Source: an uncultured Acidobacteriia bacterium
GTDB lineage: Bacteria; Acidobacteriota; Terriglobia; Bryobacterales; Bryobacteraceae
DNA: 64,000 nucleotides
Assembly (NCBI GenBank): GCA_903923395.1
Contig: CAIXXM010000146.1
Coordinates: forward strand, 62,001 to 126,000
Direction: 5' to 3'
Shown: positions 41,328 to 50,319 of the stretch, one piece after another
Layout of the letters: every line of letters starts with the position of its first letter
Position numbering within the stretch: position 1 is the stretch's first letter
Made by a program: the position numbers and the translations under genes
The notes under the pieces: generated by a model
Databases searched by the model: none
What the model was told of the DNA's origin: nothing
The model's input: only the letters and a program-made list of their open reading frames with translations

Positions 41328-43295
41328 CTACTCACTCTCCAACAAAGCCCGCAATTCTTCTTCGGACAGGTTGTCGATTTCCGCCAGCAGCCGGTCGACC
41401 TCTTCCGGATCCGCCTGCGCAAGTTCCACAGCCGCAGCCATGCCCGCCACCGTCAGGCGGCCGGAGTAGATGATGTCGAGCGAAAGGTCCACGCCGGTCT
41501 CTTGCCGTATGCGCGAAAGCAACTGCACCGCCAGCAGAGAATGGCCGCCGAGATCGAAGAAATCCTCATCCAGGCCCGGCGTGGGGATGTGCAGCACTTC
41601 GGCCCAAATACCGGCGACCGTGCGCTCCAGAGGCGACCCCACAGCCTCGCCCGCCGCCAGATGCGCATTTCGGGCCCGCCGCTCTTCCGCGATGGCGCTC
41701 AGAATCTGCCCGGGGCGGCTCAACTCCGCCGCAATGTGACCGTAGTTGACCTTGGACGCAGTGGCTTCGGTGGAGACTTTCGGCGTTTCCGCGATCAATT
41801 CCACCTTGGCATCCGGCACATACTGCAGAGCCGCGCAGGCTTCCGCGGATAATCTTGTTCCTACCGCCCCGATAAACTGCCGGGCCGGTTGATTCCTGGG
41901 ACCCTCCACCACGCCCACCTCGACGGCGCTCTTCCCCGCCGCTACTGCAAGCTGACCGGCGTACGCGAGCATCTGGTGTTCAACACCTCTGCCCAGCGCG
42001 CGGCAGCTCAAGAGTATGCTGTCGACGAGCAAAGTGTCCGCGGTCCAGCGCAGAAACATCGCGCCCACCAGACCGTATGACCCAAAGCGGTCCGTCACAT
42101 CGACCGTCAGGCACTGCACGGGGTCACTGCCCACCAGCGCCGAGACTTCCGCCTCCGTGCGCCGGATCAGCGTCGTATTCATCTGGTTCGTGCGTTGCGT
42201 CAACTGCGCCACACGCGCCACCTGACCGGGTGTTACGGGCTGTATATGAACGTCCACATGCAGCTGGGCAATGAAATCACCCAGAGAGCCTGCTGTCTTC
42301 TCGACTTTCCCGCGCTCCGCCTGCTGCCGGTAGCTTTCATTGCGCTTGCGGTCTTCTTCGGTCACCCGAAGCTGATCGAAGATCCAGACGTGGTTCAGAA
42401 AATGGGGGATCTCGTCGTCATGGTGGGGCAGCGTGAGGCAGGTCACTTCGGGATACCCGGCTTCCACTTCGCCAGTTTCCTTCGGGTTGTCATCCACAAA
42501 GACAAAACTGTCCAGGCCCAGGTTCAGTTCCGCAGCCATTGCCGCCAGATGCGGACCCTTCGGTGCCCAGTCAATCCGGTGTGAGAGGAAATCTTCCCAC
42601 TGCAGAGGCATTTCCGGGTGGACCCGGAAAGTCTCCGCCACATCCTCGTAGTTGTTCTTGCTGGTCAGGGTCAGCAGCATTCCCGCATCCCGGCGCGCCA
42701 GCATAAACTGCTGCAGATTGCGGCGGGCGGCATCGATGACCACACCCTCCGGCCCGTCTTCCCCGCAGGTGCCCTTCCACAGAGTGTTGTCGCAATCGAG
42801 TGCAATCACCTTGGCAGGACGCACCCGCAGCGCATGCAACATTCTCGCCACGGTGGTGCCCAGGGCCGCGAAGAACAGCGGGGTGTAGGGAACATCCCCC
42901 AGGTCTTCGGCGTGGGCGTCGTAGATGTCATTGACGGGATAGCGCTGCAGGATTTCCGCCGAACGGACTACGTAGACGGAATCGCCCGCCAGGGTTGCCG
43001 CAGCGGCTTCTTCATCGAGCGCGTGGACCGCGGGGCAAAACACAATCAGCACCGGACCGCGCCCGGCAAGCGCCTTCGCCAGTTCGCCCGTAAATTCCGG
43101 ACTCAGCTTCGACGCGCGCAGCAGAATCACGTTCGGTGCTGTAGCCGGGTCCAGCACGGACTGAATTACCTGGTTATAAGGGGCAAACCGGATTTCATCA
43201 TTCCAGCCCAGTTGTCCCCGCCAGAATTCCAGCGCGTCGGCAATCGGATCAGCTGTGAAATCGGCGGCTATCGCGATTCCGTTCGAGGCAGTCAT
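41328..43295 (-). CDS. FkbH-like HAD-IIIC enzyme fused to an acyl carrier protein
   Basis: A 655 aa protein. The N-terminal part (about residues 1-160) is the FkbH-type leader domain. HAD motif I follows as IALDCDNTLWKGTCGEDG (Asp167, Asp169), then TLTSKNNYEDV, FVFVDDNPKE and a GNAT-like region (about 350-500, QLTQRTNQMNTTLIRRT). A carrier protein forms the end, with the phosphopantetheine Ser586 in DLGGHSLLAVQLL. Known FkbH/OzmB-type enzymes load a three-carbon glyceryl unit from 1,3-bisphosphoglycerate onto a carrier. The tail EEVDRLLAEIDNLSEEELR resembles NRPS inter-protein tails. It heads the operon, about 107 bases from the divergent TonB receptor. Confidence 0.9.
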   Translation of the reverse strand: MTASNGIAIAADFTADPIADALEFWRGQLGWNDEIRFAPYNQVIQSVLDPATAPNVILLRASKLSPEFTGELAKALAGRGPVLIVFCPAVHALDEEAAAATLAGDSVYVVRSAEILQRYPVNDIYDAHAEDLGDVPYTPLFFAALGTTVARMLHALRVRPAKVIALDCDNTLWKGTCGEDGPEGVVIDAARRNLQQFMLARRDAGMLLTLTSKNNYEDVAETFRVHPEMPLQWEDFLSHRIDWAPKGPHLAAMAAELNLGLDSFVFVDDNPKETGEVEAGYPEVTCLTLPHHDDEIPHFLNHVWIFDQLRVTEEDRKRNESYRQQAERGKVEKTAGSLGDFIAQLHVDVHIQPVTPGQVARVAQLTQRTNQMNTTLIRRTEAEVSALVGSDPVQCLTVDVTDRFGSYGLVGAMFLRWTADTLLVDSILLSCRALGRGVEHQMLAYAGQLAVAAGKSAVEVGVVEGPRNQPARQFIGAVGTRLSAEACAALQYVPDAKVELIAETPKVSTEATASKVNYGHIAAELSRPGQILSAIAEERRARNAHLAAGEAVGSPLERTVAGIWAEVLHIPTPGLDEDFFDLGGHSLLAVQLLSRIRQETGVDLSLDIIYSGRLTVAGMAAAVELAQADPEEVDRLLAEIDNLSEEELRALLESE

Positions 43296-43402
43296 GGTCG
43301 TTGAAATAAGGCGTGAAACTACCCTTCGATTCTAGCGAATCCTTTATGTTGAGCCACAAAACAGCAGAGATGCTGATTGGTGGATGTTACGTTGGGAACT
43401 TG

Positions 43403-45193
43403 ATGCGTATTTCAGCTGTATTAGCTTTGTGCGGAACCGCACTTTTTGCACAAACGACCGTTCCACAGAAGGAAACGGTGATTGTAACTGGCACGGCCAC
43501 GCCGATCCCTCTGGCGGAGGCGGACCGGGATGTTTCCAGTTTGTCCCTGCCGGAAGCAGAGCGTCCCCTGCTTTTCAACTGGTTTGATCTGTTGCAGACC
43601 GATCCCGCGCTCGATCTGCGCCAGCGCTCCGGCGGGGCGTTTCAGGCGGACCTCTCGATCCGCGGCGCTTCGTTCGGACAGACGTTGATCCTGCTGAACG
43701 GCATGCGGATCAGCGATGTGCAGTCCGGCCACTTGAGTTTGGATGCCCCTCTGCCCTTTGAGGCCATTGGCAGTGTTGAGGTTCTCAAGGGTTCGGGGTC
43801 CACGCTTTACGGGTCAGATGCGGTGGGTGGTGTGGTGAACCTGCGCACGCGCAAGCCGGAGACTTCGGAACTGCGCCTGCTGGCGGGTGGCGGGAACGAC
43901 GGCTTCAACCAGCAGCATGCTATCGGGGATTATGTGCGGGGCAATCTGCTGGAGGAAGTGGCCATCGCGCGCGATTTCTCCACCGGTTTTGCCGAAGACC
44001 GCGACTATCGCAATCTCGCCATCAGTTCGCTCACCAGCATGACGACGAAACTGGGGTCATCCTCTGCTTTGCTGGCCTATAGTGACCGCCCCTACGGTGC
44101 CAACCTGTTCTACGGCAATTACCCCTCCTGGGAACGCGACAAGACCTGGTTCGCCAGCGGTCATCAGGATCTGGGCGAAAACACCGAAGCCAGCTTTGCC
44201 TTCCGCCGCCATACGGATCTCTTTGTGTTGTTCCGCTACAGTCCGCAAATCTATACCAACCGGCATGCCGTGGAAAGCTGGCAGGGCGACCTTCGCAGGC
44301 ATAACAAACTGCCCTTCCACGCCACTCTCAGCTACGGTGTGGAAGGTCTTGCGGAGGCGATTGACTCCACCAATCTGGGCCATCATGACCGCAAGCGCGG
44401 TTCCGGGTACGTGATGTATGACATCCGCTCCGCCAAGCGTTTCTCCCTCACTGCCGGAATTCGGGAGGAGTTCTATGGCGCGCATCAGGTGGCGCATTCG
44501 CCGACCATCAGCGGCGGTGCCTGGATCAATGCCCGGGTGAAACTGCGCGCGGCCGCGAGCCGTGCCTTCCGCCTGCCCAGCTACACCGATCTTTACTACA
44601 GCGATCCGGCCAACCAGGGCAATCCCAATCTGAAGCCGGAATCCGCTACAAGTTATGAGGGCGGCGCGGATCTCTACTGGAACCGCTCCATACATGCGGC
44701 AATTACTGTCTTCCAGCGGCGCGATACCAATGGCATTGACTATGTGCGGGCCACGCCGAATGACATCTGGAAAGCAACGAATTTCGACAAGCTGCATTTC
44801 ACCGGCGTGGAGACTTCCACGATCTTTGAACTGCCCCGCCATGACCGGTTGACCCTCGCGTTTTCCGCGCTGCGCGGCATTGACGCCAACTCCCAGGTAG
44901 CGCTCAGCAAATATGCCTTCAACTATCCCGTGCACAGTGGCACAGCGGAGTACCGGGCGAATCTTGGAAGCCAGGTGGTGGCGCGAACCAGACTCGGTGT
45001 GATTGACCGTCTGGGCACCTCGCCCTATGCGCTGTGGGATGCTTCCGCGGCCCGCTCTGGCGGATTGCTGCGTCCCTTCGTACAATTGACCAACATCACC
45101 AGTACGAATTATCAGGAGATTGCCGGAGTCATCATGCCAAAGCGAAGTTTTGTGATCGGCCTCGAAATAGCGCTGCGGAGTTTGCAGAAGTGA
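43403..45193 (+). CDS. TonB-dependent receptor (BtuB/FepA-like)
   Basis: A 596 aa outer-membrane receptor. The ATG at 43403 gives a signal peptide (MRISAVLALCGTALFAQ), and a TonB-box-like strand (KETVIVTGTA) follows. The plug domain has DLSIRGASFGQTLILLNGMR and LKGSGSTLYGSDAVGGVVNL. The barrel continues to a C-terminal short strand. It imports a bound ligand using TonB energy. A cobalamin- or siderophore-type ligand is possible, but no riboswitch or metal box is seen upstream. It is divergent from the FkbH operon and overlaps the next gene by 4 bases. Confidence 0.9.
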   Translation: MRISAVLALCGTALFAQTTVPQKETVIVTGTATPIPLAEADRDVSSLSLPEAERPLLFNWFDLLQTDPALDLRQRSGGAFQADLSIRGASFGQTLILLNGMRISDVQSGHLSLDAPLPFEAIGSVEVLKGSGSTLYGSDAVGGVVNLRTRKPETSELRLLAGGGNDGFNQQHAIGDYVRGNLLEEVAIARDFSTGFAEDRDYRNLAISSLTSMTTKLGSSSALLAYSDRPYGANLFYGNYPSWERDKTWFASGHQDLGENTEASFAFRRHTDLFVLFRYSPQIYTNRHAVESWQGDLRRHNKLPFHATLSYGVEGLAEAIDSTNLGHHDRKRGSGYVMYDIRSAKRFSLTAGIREEFYGAHQVAHSPTISGGAWINARVKLRAAASRAFRLPSYTDLYYSDPANQGNPNLKPESATSYEGGADLYWNRSIHAAITVFQRRDTNGIDYVRATPNDIWKATNFDKLHFTGVETSTIFELPRHDRLTLAFSALRGIDANSQVALSKYAFNYPVHSGTAEYRANLGSQVVARTRLGVIDRLGTSPYALWDASAARSGGLLRPFVQLTNITSTNYQEIAGVIMPKRSFVIGLEIALRSLQK

Positions 45194-46551
45194 GACGCCT
45201 GCTGCTGCCTGTAACCGGATTGCTGGTACTGGGTGCGCTGTTTTCCAATGGAACAGCGCAGACGCGCAAGAAGAAAGCCGTCGTGGCGAAGAAGACCACT
45301 CCGCCGGTGGCAGCAGTGAAACCTCCCGCGGGCCCCGCGCCGTTCATGCTCGATCCACTCAACCCCCGCACCTTCCGGTTCCGCGGGCAGACCGTGGTTC
45401 TCACGGGCGCTTCAGAACGCTACACCGCCGTACAAAATCCCAACTTTGATTTCCGCAAGTATCTGGATTCTTTGGCGGAAGACCACTTGAACGCCGTCCG
45501 GATCATCGATGGAACTTACGTGGAAAGTGGTGAGCCTTATCTTTCGCCCTGGGTCGGCGCGGCCGGGAAGTATGACACTTCCCAGTTCGAGCCGAAGTAT
45601 TTTGACCGTTTGAAGAGCTTTATCAGTGAAGCCGGGCTGCGCAATATCGTGGTCAATCTCACGCTGTTCAGCACCATGTATGGCACGGGCAAAGGTTATG
45701 GTGTCTGGGCGCAAAGCCCTCTGTTTTCGGCAAAGGTGAATTGGGACCGCTTTAACACCCTGGAAGACAGCGCACTTACTGCTGCGCAGGATGCATTGAT
45801 CCGCAAGACTGCGGCTGAGCTCAACTCCCTCGATAACTTCTATTTCACGGTCTGCAATGACTGTAAGTATTCCGGCGCCACCGCGAAGGACACGGCGGCG
45901 TGGGTGGAACATATGACGGCCACTGTGCGCGATGCCGAGTCGAAGTTGCCGAATAAGCATTTGATTGTGGATGCCATGCCACAGTTCCGCGCCACCGGTA
46001 TCAACGCGGCTCCTTGCAAGGCATTGGAGATACGCAGGGAAGCCTGGGTTTGGATGTTCGCGAACGGTGGTGCCTATACGACGCTTGACCCTTCCTTCAC
46101 CGCGCAGACTCCTGAGGGTCCGTCCTGCAAAGAAAGCCGCATCCAGTTAGGCGTACTGCAGAATTTCCTGCGCCAGTTCAACCTGATTGCCCTGAAACCC
46201 GATGCGGACGCCGTGCGCCAGTGGGCTCTTGGTGCCAGTGATGCCTGGACGCTGAGCGATCCGGGCCGCACCTATGCGGTGTATCTCAGAAATCCCGGCA
46301 CGGAGACCAGGAAATCGATCCTGCTGATGGATCTTCCAGCGGGTAAGTGGCAGATCGAATGGTGGAATCCGCGGACAGGCGATCAGGATAAGGCAGAACC
46401 TGTGGAGCACAAGGGAGGGAGCTTGCGGATTTTGACGCCGGGTTATACAGACGATTTGGCGATGAAGCTGACGTTGCAAGTTCCCCCGCCCGAGCCGAAA
46501 GAACCGTCTGCAAAGAAAACAGCAGCTCCGGTGAAGAAGCCTGCCAGATAA
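45190..46551 (+). CDS. exported glycoside hydrolase-like TIM-barrel protein
   Basis: A 453 aa protein translated from a GTG that overlaps the receptor stop (GTGA). It has a leader (about residues 1-23), a Lys/Pro-rich linker, and a barrel starting NPRTFRFRGQTVVLTGASER, the opening seen in cellulase-like and collagen-binding glycosidase families. Acidic active-site candidates are not obvious. The C-terminal domain (RKSILLMDLPAGKWQIEWWN) is a beta-sandwich of the type that follows such barrels. The coupled receptor suggests a shared glycan-related ligand. Function inferred. Confidence 0.75.
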   Translation: MRRLLLPVTGLLVLGALFSNGTAQTRKKKAVVAKKTTPPVAAVKPPAGPAPFMLDPLNPRTFRFRGQTVVLTGASERYTAVQNPNFDFRKYLDSLAEDHLNAVRIIDGTYVESGEPYLSPWVGAAGKYDTSQFEPKYFDRLKSFISEAGLRNIVVNLTLFSTMYGTGKGYGVWAQSPLFSAKVNWDRFNTLEDSALTAAQDALIRKTAAELNSLDNFYFTVCNDCKYSGATAKDTAAWVEHMTATVRDAESKLPNKHLIVDAMPQFRATGINAAPCKALEIRREAWVWMFANGGAYTTLDPSFTAQTPEGPSCKESRIQLGVLQNFLRQFNLIALKPDADAVRQWALGASDAWTLSDPGRTYAVYLRNPGTETRKSILLMDLPAGKWQIEWWNPRTGDQDKAEPVEHKGGSLRILTPGYTDDLAMKLTLQVPPPEPKEPSAKKTAAPVKKPAR

Positions 46552-46552
46552 C

Positions 46553-47038
46553 ATGCTTTCCCTGCCTGTCATCAGGGCTTTGATCGTTAGTCTATGTCTC
46601 GGCTCCGTGCTCCTGGCAGAGGCGCAGAGGGAGGACCGCTGGAAGGGCCTCGGCCAGATTGAGCACGGCATAGAGTATGACGACAACGCAGTGTTCAGCG
46701 CCCGAAGCTCCTGGTCCGATGTTCAATTTCTAATTCTGGGATCAGTCGAAGCCCTCGAAGTAACAACAAAGCGGGAGGGGACCCGGATGTGGACGCACCC
46801 GGTAATTACGGAGAATCGAATATCAGACGGCAAGGAAAGCTTTCTCCGAACCGACATAGCGCGCATCGTGTATGTCCGGCTAAAGCCACTGTCACAGTTT
46901 GAACAAACGGCACTCCATGAGGATGTTGGCTGGCTTGCACCGAGACTTTGGCTTCACGGCTTATTCAAAGGTAAGTTGAAAGTCCAGTTATATGACGCTG
47001 CTCTGCCGGAAGATAATTCCCGGCTCTCCTGCAAGTGA
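46553..47038 (+). CDS. exported protein of unknown function
   Basis: A 161 aa protein starting 1 base after the barrel gene stop. A leader (about residues 1-24, ending LLAEAQ) is followed by a mixed alpha/beta domain with no motif I recognise. It is the third gene of the receptor operon. No lipobox is visible. It may be a periplasmic companion of the receptor. Confidence 0.65.
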   Translation: MLSLPVIRALIVSLCLGSVLLAEAQREDRWKGLGQIEHGIEYDDNAVFSARSSWSDVQFLILGSVEALEVTTKREGTRMWTHPVITENRISDGKESFLRTDIARIVYVRLKPLSQFEQTALHEDVGWLAPRLWLHGLFKGKLKVQLYDAALPEDNSRLSCK

Positions 47039-47056
47039 ATCTATCGCGCGGTATGA

Positions 47057-47944
47057 CTACCGAAGTCCGTCCACAAGCATCCTGGACAGATCGGCGATCA
47101 GCAAATACGCCGGGTTGTCCACGGTCCAGTCAGCTTTTGGAATCTCTTCGCAGGCAATCGAAATCGCCACCGGGCCATCCTTGCTGAACACGATCCCCAC
47201 GTCACCGCGGAACTGATTCAGTGCCCCGGGTTTATCGGCCACGTCCACACCCTGGAAGCGGCGCGGCATACCTTCGCGGCCCTGCTGCTTCTTCATGATG
47301 TCCAGCATTTCCGCGGAGGCATCCTTGCTCACGATCTCACCCTTGTGAAGCTTCTCCAGAATGCCCACCATCTCGCGCGGAGTGGTCACGCCGATCCCGT
47401 ACTTCGCCAGTTCGGGGTCACGGCCAGCATCGCTAACCCCGTGCGGGGAATTGTCGCGGCTCAGAATCTTCCGCAGAGAGCGGGTGTTCTTCGCTCCAAG
47501 CTGATCCATCACCCTGTTCACATCATTCCCCGGCACGTGATCCAGTACTAGATTCGTCGCCGTGTTGTCGCTCAGCAGGATCATGAAGCGGAGTAGATCC
47601 CGCAGGTTGTAAACAGCGCCGTCAGACATCTCCTGCAACACGCCGGAGCCGGGAACCTTGTTCTCTTTCGTGAGGGTGGAGGTATCGGTCCACTTCGCGC
47701 GTCCCGCAGCGACAGCGGTATAAACCCCAATCATGATCGGCAGCTTGATGGAACTGGCGGTAATCACCCGGTTGCCGCCGTTGCGGTCAAACTCTGCCCC
47801 GGTCTTGAGGTTCTTCGCATGCAGCGTCACGCGTCCCTCAAACTTGGCGATGCGCGCGGTGATGTCGCGTTCGAGCGGGCTCTGCGCGGAAGCGGCAGTA
47901 ATGACGAACAGGCTCAAACACAGCCTTGGGGCGAATGTACGCAA
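47057..47944 (-). CDS. class A beta-lactamase-like serine hydrolase
   Basis: A 295 aa exported protein with a signal peptide (about residues 1-20). Active-site elements of class A enzymes are present: SSIK (Ser64, Lys67) and SDN (Ser125-Asn127). The third element is KPG (238-240) in place of KTG. The omega-loop Glu is uncertain (a candidate lies in RDPELAKYG). Known class A enzymes hydrolyse beta-lactams; the Pro substitution next to the substrate strand may reduce or alter this. It stands alone between convergent and same-strand neighbours. Confidence 0.85.
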   Translation of the reverse strand: MRTFAPRLCLSLFVITAASAQSPLERDITARIAKFEGRVTLHAKNLKTGAEFDRNGGNRVITASSIKLPIMIGVYTAVAAGRAKWTDTSTLTKENKVPGSGVLQEMSDGAVYNLRDLLRFMILLSDNTATNLVLDHVPGNDVNRVMDQLGAKNTRSLRKILSRDNSPHGVSDAGRDPELAKYGIGVTTPREMVGILEKLHKGEIVSKDASAEMLDIMKKQQGREGMPRRFQGVDVADKPGALNQFRGDVGIVFSKDGPVAISIACEEIPKADWTVDNPAYLLIADLSRMLVDGLR

Positions 47945-47974
47945 CGTAGGAATACCTCGTTGTTCAGAATAAAC

Positions 47975-48451
47975 TTATCCGATCAACAGGACAATCGCCT
48001 GAGCCTCGGCTGACTTGCCTTCGCCGACCGGACCTACCTTCTCCGCGGTCTTGAATTTCACGGACACCTGCGCCAGCGATATCCCCATTGTTGTTGCGAG
48101 GGATTCACGCATGGCCAGCCGGTAGTCCTTGAGTTTCGGCGTTTGCAGGATGATTGTGGAATCCACGTTGGCGATCCGGAAACCGGCAGCAGCCGCCAGA
48201 TCACAGGCATGCCGCAGAAACTGCAGACTGCCGGCACCTTTCCATTTCGGGTCCGTATCCGGGAAGTGCGCACCGATATCGTGATCGGCCAAAGCGCCCA
48301 GGATGGCATCCGTCACGGCGTGGCTCAGCACATCTGCGTCAGAATGCCCGTCGAGCCCGAATTCGCACTCGACTGTGACGCCGCCCAAAATCAGCGGCCG
48401 GCCTTCCGCAATCCTGTGGTTATCCCACCCCTGCCCAATCCGGAAGCTCAT
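47975..48451 (-). CDS. ispF: 2-C-methyl-D-erythritol 2,4-cyclodiphosphate synthase
   Basis: MEP-pathway enzyme forming the cyclic diphosphate from CDP-methylerythritol phosphate, 158 aa as usual. The metal residues are in FRIGQGWDNHRIAEG, and the conserved region includes LDGHSDADVLSHAVTDAILG. DIGAHFPDTDPKWKG and the C-terminal VKFKTAEKVGPVGEG are also typical. The start overlaps the ispD stop by 4 bases, giving the common ispD-ispF pair. It also feeds isoprenoid supply for the hopanoid genes. Confidence 0.97.
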   Translation of the reverse strand: MSFRIGQGWDNHRIAEGRPLILGGVTVECEFGLDGHSDADVLSHAVTDAILGALADHDIGAHFPDTDPKWKGAGSLQFLRHACDLAAAAGFRIANVDSTIILQTPKLKDYRLAMRESLATTMGISLAQVSVKFKTAEKVGPVGEGKSAEAQAIVLLIG

Positions 48452-49197
48452 TTGCGGGCCGCGTCCTGCTCAAAGAAGAGCCGCGCCAGGTCCATGTCGC
48501 CGGGGCGTGTGATCTTGATGTTGCGGTCGCTGCCCAGCACCACGCTGACTTCCACCTGCTCCAAACGTTCCACCAGGCTGGATTCATCGGTGCCCACGAA
48601 GTTATCGCGTTTCGCGGCTTCAAACGCGCGTCCCAGAATCTCTTTGCGGAAGACCTGCGGGGTCTGCGCCAGCACCAGACGCTCGCGGGAAATGGTAGCC
48701 CGGACCTTCGCACCGGTCGCCTGCGCGCCACTCACCTGCTTCACCGTATCGACAGGCACAATCCCGACAATCGCAGCGCCCGTGGCAGCCGCCTCGTCAA
48801 TGACTTTCTTGATGGTTTCGAGTTCAATGAACGGGCGAACCGCATCATGCACCGCCACAATGTCCACTTCCTGCGGCAGCGAAAGAAATGCCTTCTCCAC
48901 GGATTCCTGCCGTGTGCTGCCGCCTTCCACCACGCGAAGGCCACCCAGCACGTGCCGGCACTCTTTTTCGAGCAACTGCTCCACCCACTCAATGTCTTCC
49001 AGGCGCACCGCGACGACAATATCGGTGATCAGCGGCGAGGCCGCGAACTTCCGCACGGTGTGCACCAGGATTGGCGCGCCGTCAAACAACATGAATTGTT
49101 TGCGGCTGGTGCCTGTTGTCTCGGCCGAAGCGGCAGGTGTGCCCTTCAGCATGCGTGTTCCCAAGCCCGCCGCGGGCAGTATAACGGCTACTCTCAC
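48448..49197 (-). CDS. ispD: 2-C-methyl-D-erythritol 4-phosphate cytidylyltransferase
   Basis: A 249 aa nucleotidyltransferase that makes CDP-methylerythritol from CTP and MEP. The N-terminal CTP-binding motif is VILPAAGLGTRMLKGT. VAVHDAVRPFIE and the LAQTPQVFRKEIL segment are diagnostic. It lies between the PIN/TRAM gene (2-base gap) and ispF (4-base overlap) in one transcript. Confidence 0.97.
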   Translation of the reverse strand: MRVAVILPAAGLGTRMLKGTPAASAETTGTSRKQFMLFDGAPILVHTVRKFAASPLITDIVVAVRLEDIEWVEQLLEKECRHVLGGLRVVEGGSTRQESVEKAFLSLPQEVDIVAVHDAVRPFIELETIKKVIDEAAATGAAIVGIVPVDTVKQVSGAQATGAKVRATISRERLVLAQTPQVFRKEILGRAFEAAKRDNFVGTDESSLVERLEQVEVSVVLGSDRNIKITRPGDMDLARLFFEQDAARK

Positions 49198-49199
49198 GT

Positions 49200-50243
49200 T
49201 CAGTTCTCTCCGACGGTCTGTTCCCTGCGCTGCAAGCGTTCCGGCCCCGCACCGATGGGCGGATGCGCCCGCTCGTCGTATTTGCCGAAGATCATCTTGC
49301 CCGCCGTGGTCTGCAGGACGCTGGTCACGGAGATATCAATCGTCTTCGAGATCATACGCCTTGCGTTGTCAACCACCACCATAGTACCGTCATCGAGATA
49401 AGCCACACCCTGCGTTGCTTCTTTGCCCTCTTTGAGGATGAAGACACGCATCATTTCACCGGGCAGCACCACGGGTTTGAGCGAGTTCGTCAGTTCATTG
49501 ATATTGAGGACTTCCACCCCGCGCACCTGCGCCACTTTGTTCAGATTGAAGTCATTGGTGACGATCTTGCAGCCGTAGAGCTTCGCCAGTTCGATCAGCT
49601 TCATGTCGACTTCGCGTACGCCAGGGAAATCCTCCTGCACCACGCGAACATCCAGGTTGGGGATCTTTTGGATCTTCTGAAGCACGTCGAGTCCGCGCCG
49701 GCCGCGGCTGCGCTTCATGCCATCTGCAGAATCTGCCACCATTTGCAATTCGTGCAGTACGAACTGAGGGATGACGAGGACGCCATCGAGAAAGCCGGTC
49801 GCGGCGATGTCGGCGATGCGGCCGTCAATGATAACGCTGGTATCGAGGATCTTGTAATAGACCTTGCTGTTGGTATCGGCGCAGACTCCCGCACCCAGAT
49901 TCAACATTGCGCCCTTCGCCGCACCGGCGCAGCCACCCAGGAAGACGAGCACCAGCATGGTTGCCAGTTGCGCGAGTTTCACGGCGTCGCTGTCCCCCAG
50001 GCCCCGCAGAATGGTTCCCGCCAGAGCCGCCGCCGCCAGACCGGCCAACATGCCGAGCGCGATGCCGGCCAGCTTTTGCATACTCAGACGGCTGCAGCGC
50101 TTCTCAATCAGGATAAAGATCCCCGCTACTGCGATTCCCACCGCCGCTGCAGTGATCTGGTCCCACCCAAAGGGCCGGAACCACGCTGCACCAGCCGCCA
50201 GCAATACTGTAAAAAGTACCCGTACCAGAATGTTGTCGAGCAC
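49200..50243 (-). CDS. membrane PIN/TRAM-domain protein (YacL-like)
   Basis: A 347 aa protein from the GTG preceded by GGGAGAA. Four hydrophobic segments (about residues 5-115) are followed by a PIN nuclease fold ([28 protein letters not shown]) with acidic metal ligands. A C-terminal TRAM domain follows ([18 protein letters not shown]), a probable RNA-binding module. The YacL type often stands beside ispD/ispF and carD. Function is not established; a membrane-bound RNase role is plausible. Confidence 0.9.
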   Translation of the reverse strand: MLDNILVRVLFTVLLAAGAAWFRPFGWDQITAAAVGIAVAGIFILIEKRCSRLSMQKLAGIALGMLAGLAAAALAGTILRGLGDSDAVKLAQLATMLVLVFLGGCAGAAKGAMLNLGAGVCADTNSKVYYKILDTSVIIDGRIADIAATGFLDGVLVIPQFVLHELQMVADSADGMKRSRGRRGLDVLQKIQKIPNLDVRVVQEDFPGVREVDMKLIELAKLYGCKIVTNDFNLNKVAQVRGVEVLNINELTNSLKPVVLPGEMMRVFILKEGKEATQGVAYLDDGTMVVVDNARRMISKTIDISVTSVLQTTAGKMIFGKYDERAHPPIGAGPERLQRREQTVGEN

Positions 50244-50319
50244 GTTCTCCCTTCGCCGTCCAAAGCATCCGCGGCTAGCCGAGAATTCTAACAGAAGCGC
50301 AAAGGAGTTGGCGCACAAG

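Noticed and set aside
43296-43402. Possible cobalamin riboswitch or metal box before the TonB receptor
   Set aside because: The 107-base gap is too short for a full cobalamin riboswitch and shows no B12-box or Fur-like palindrome.
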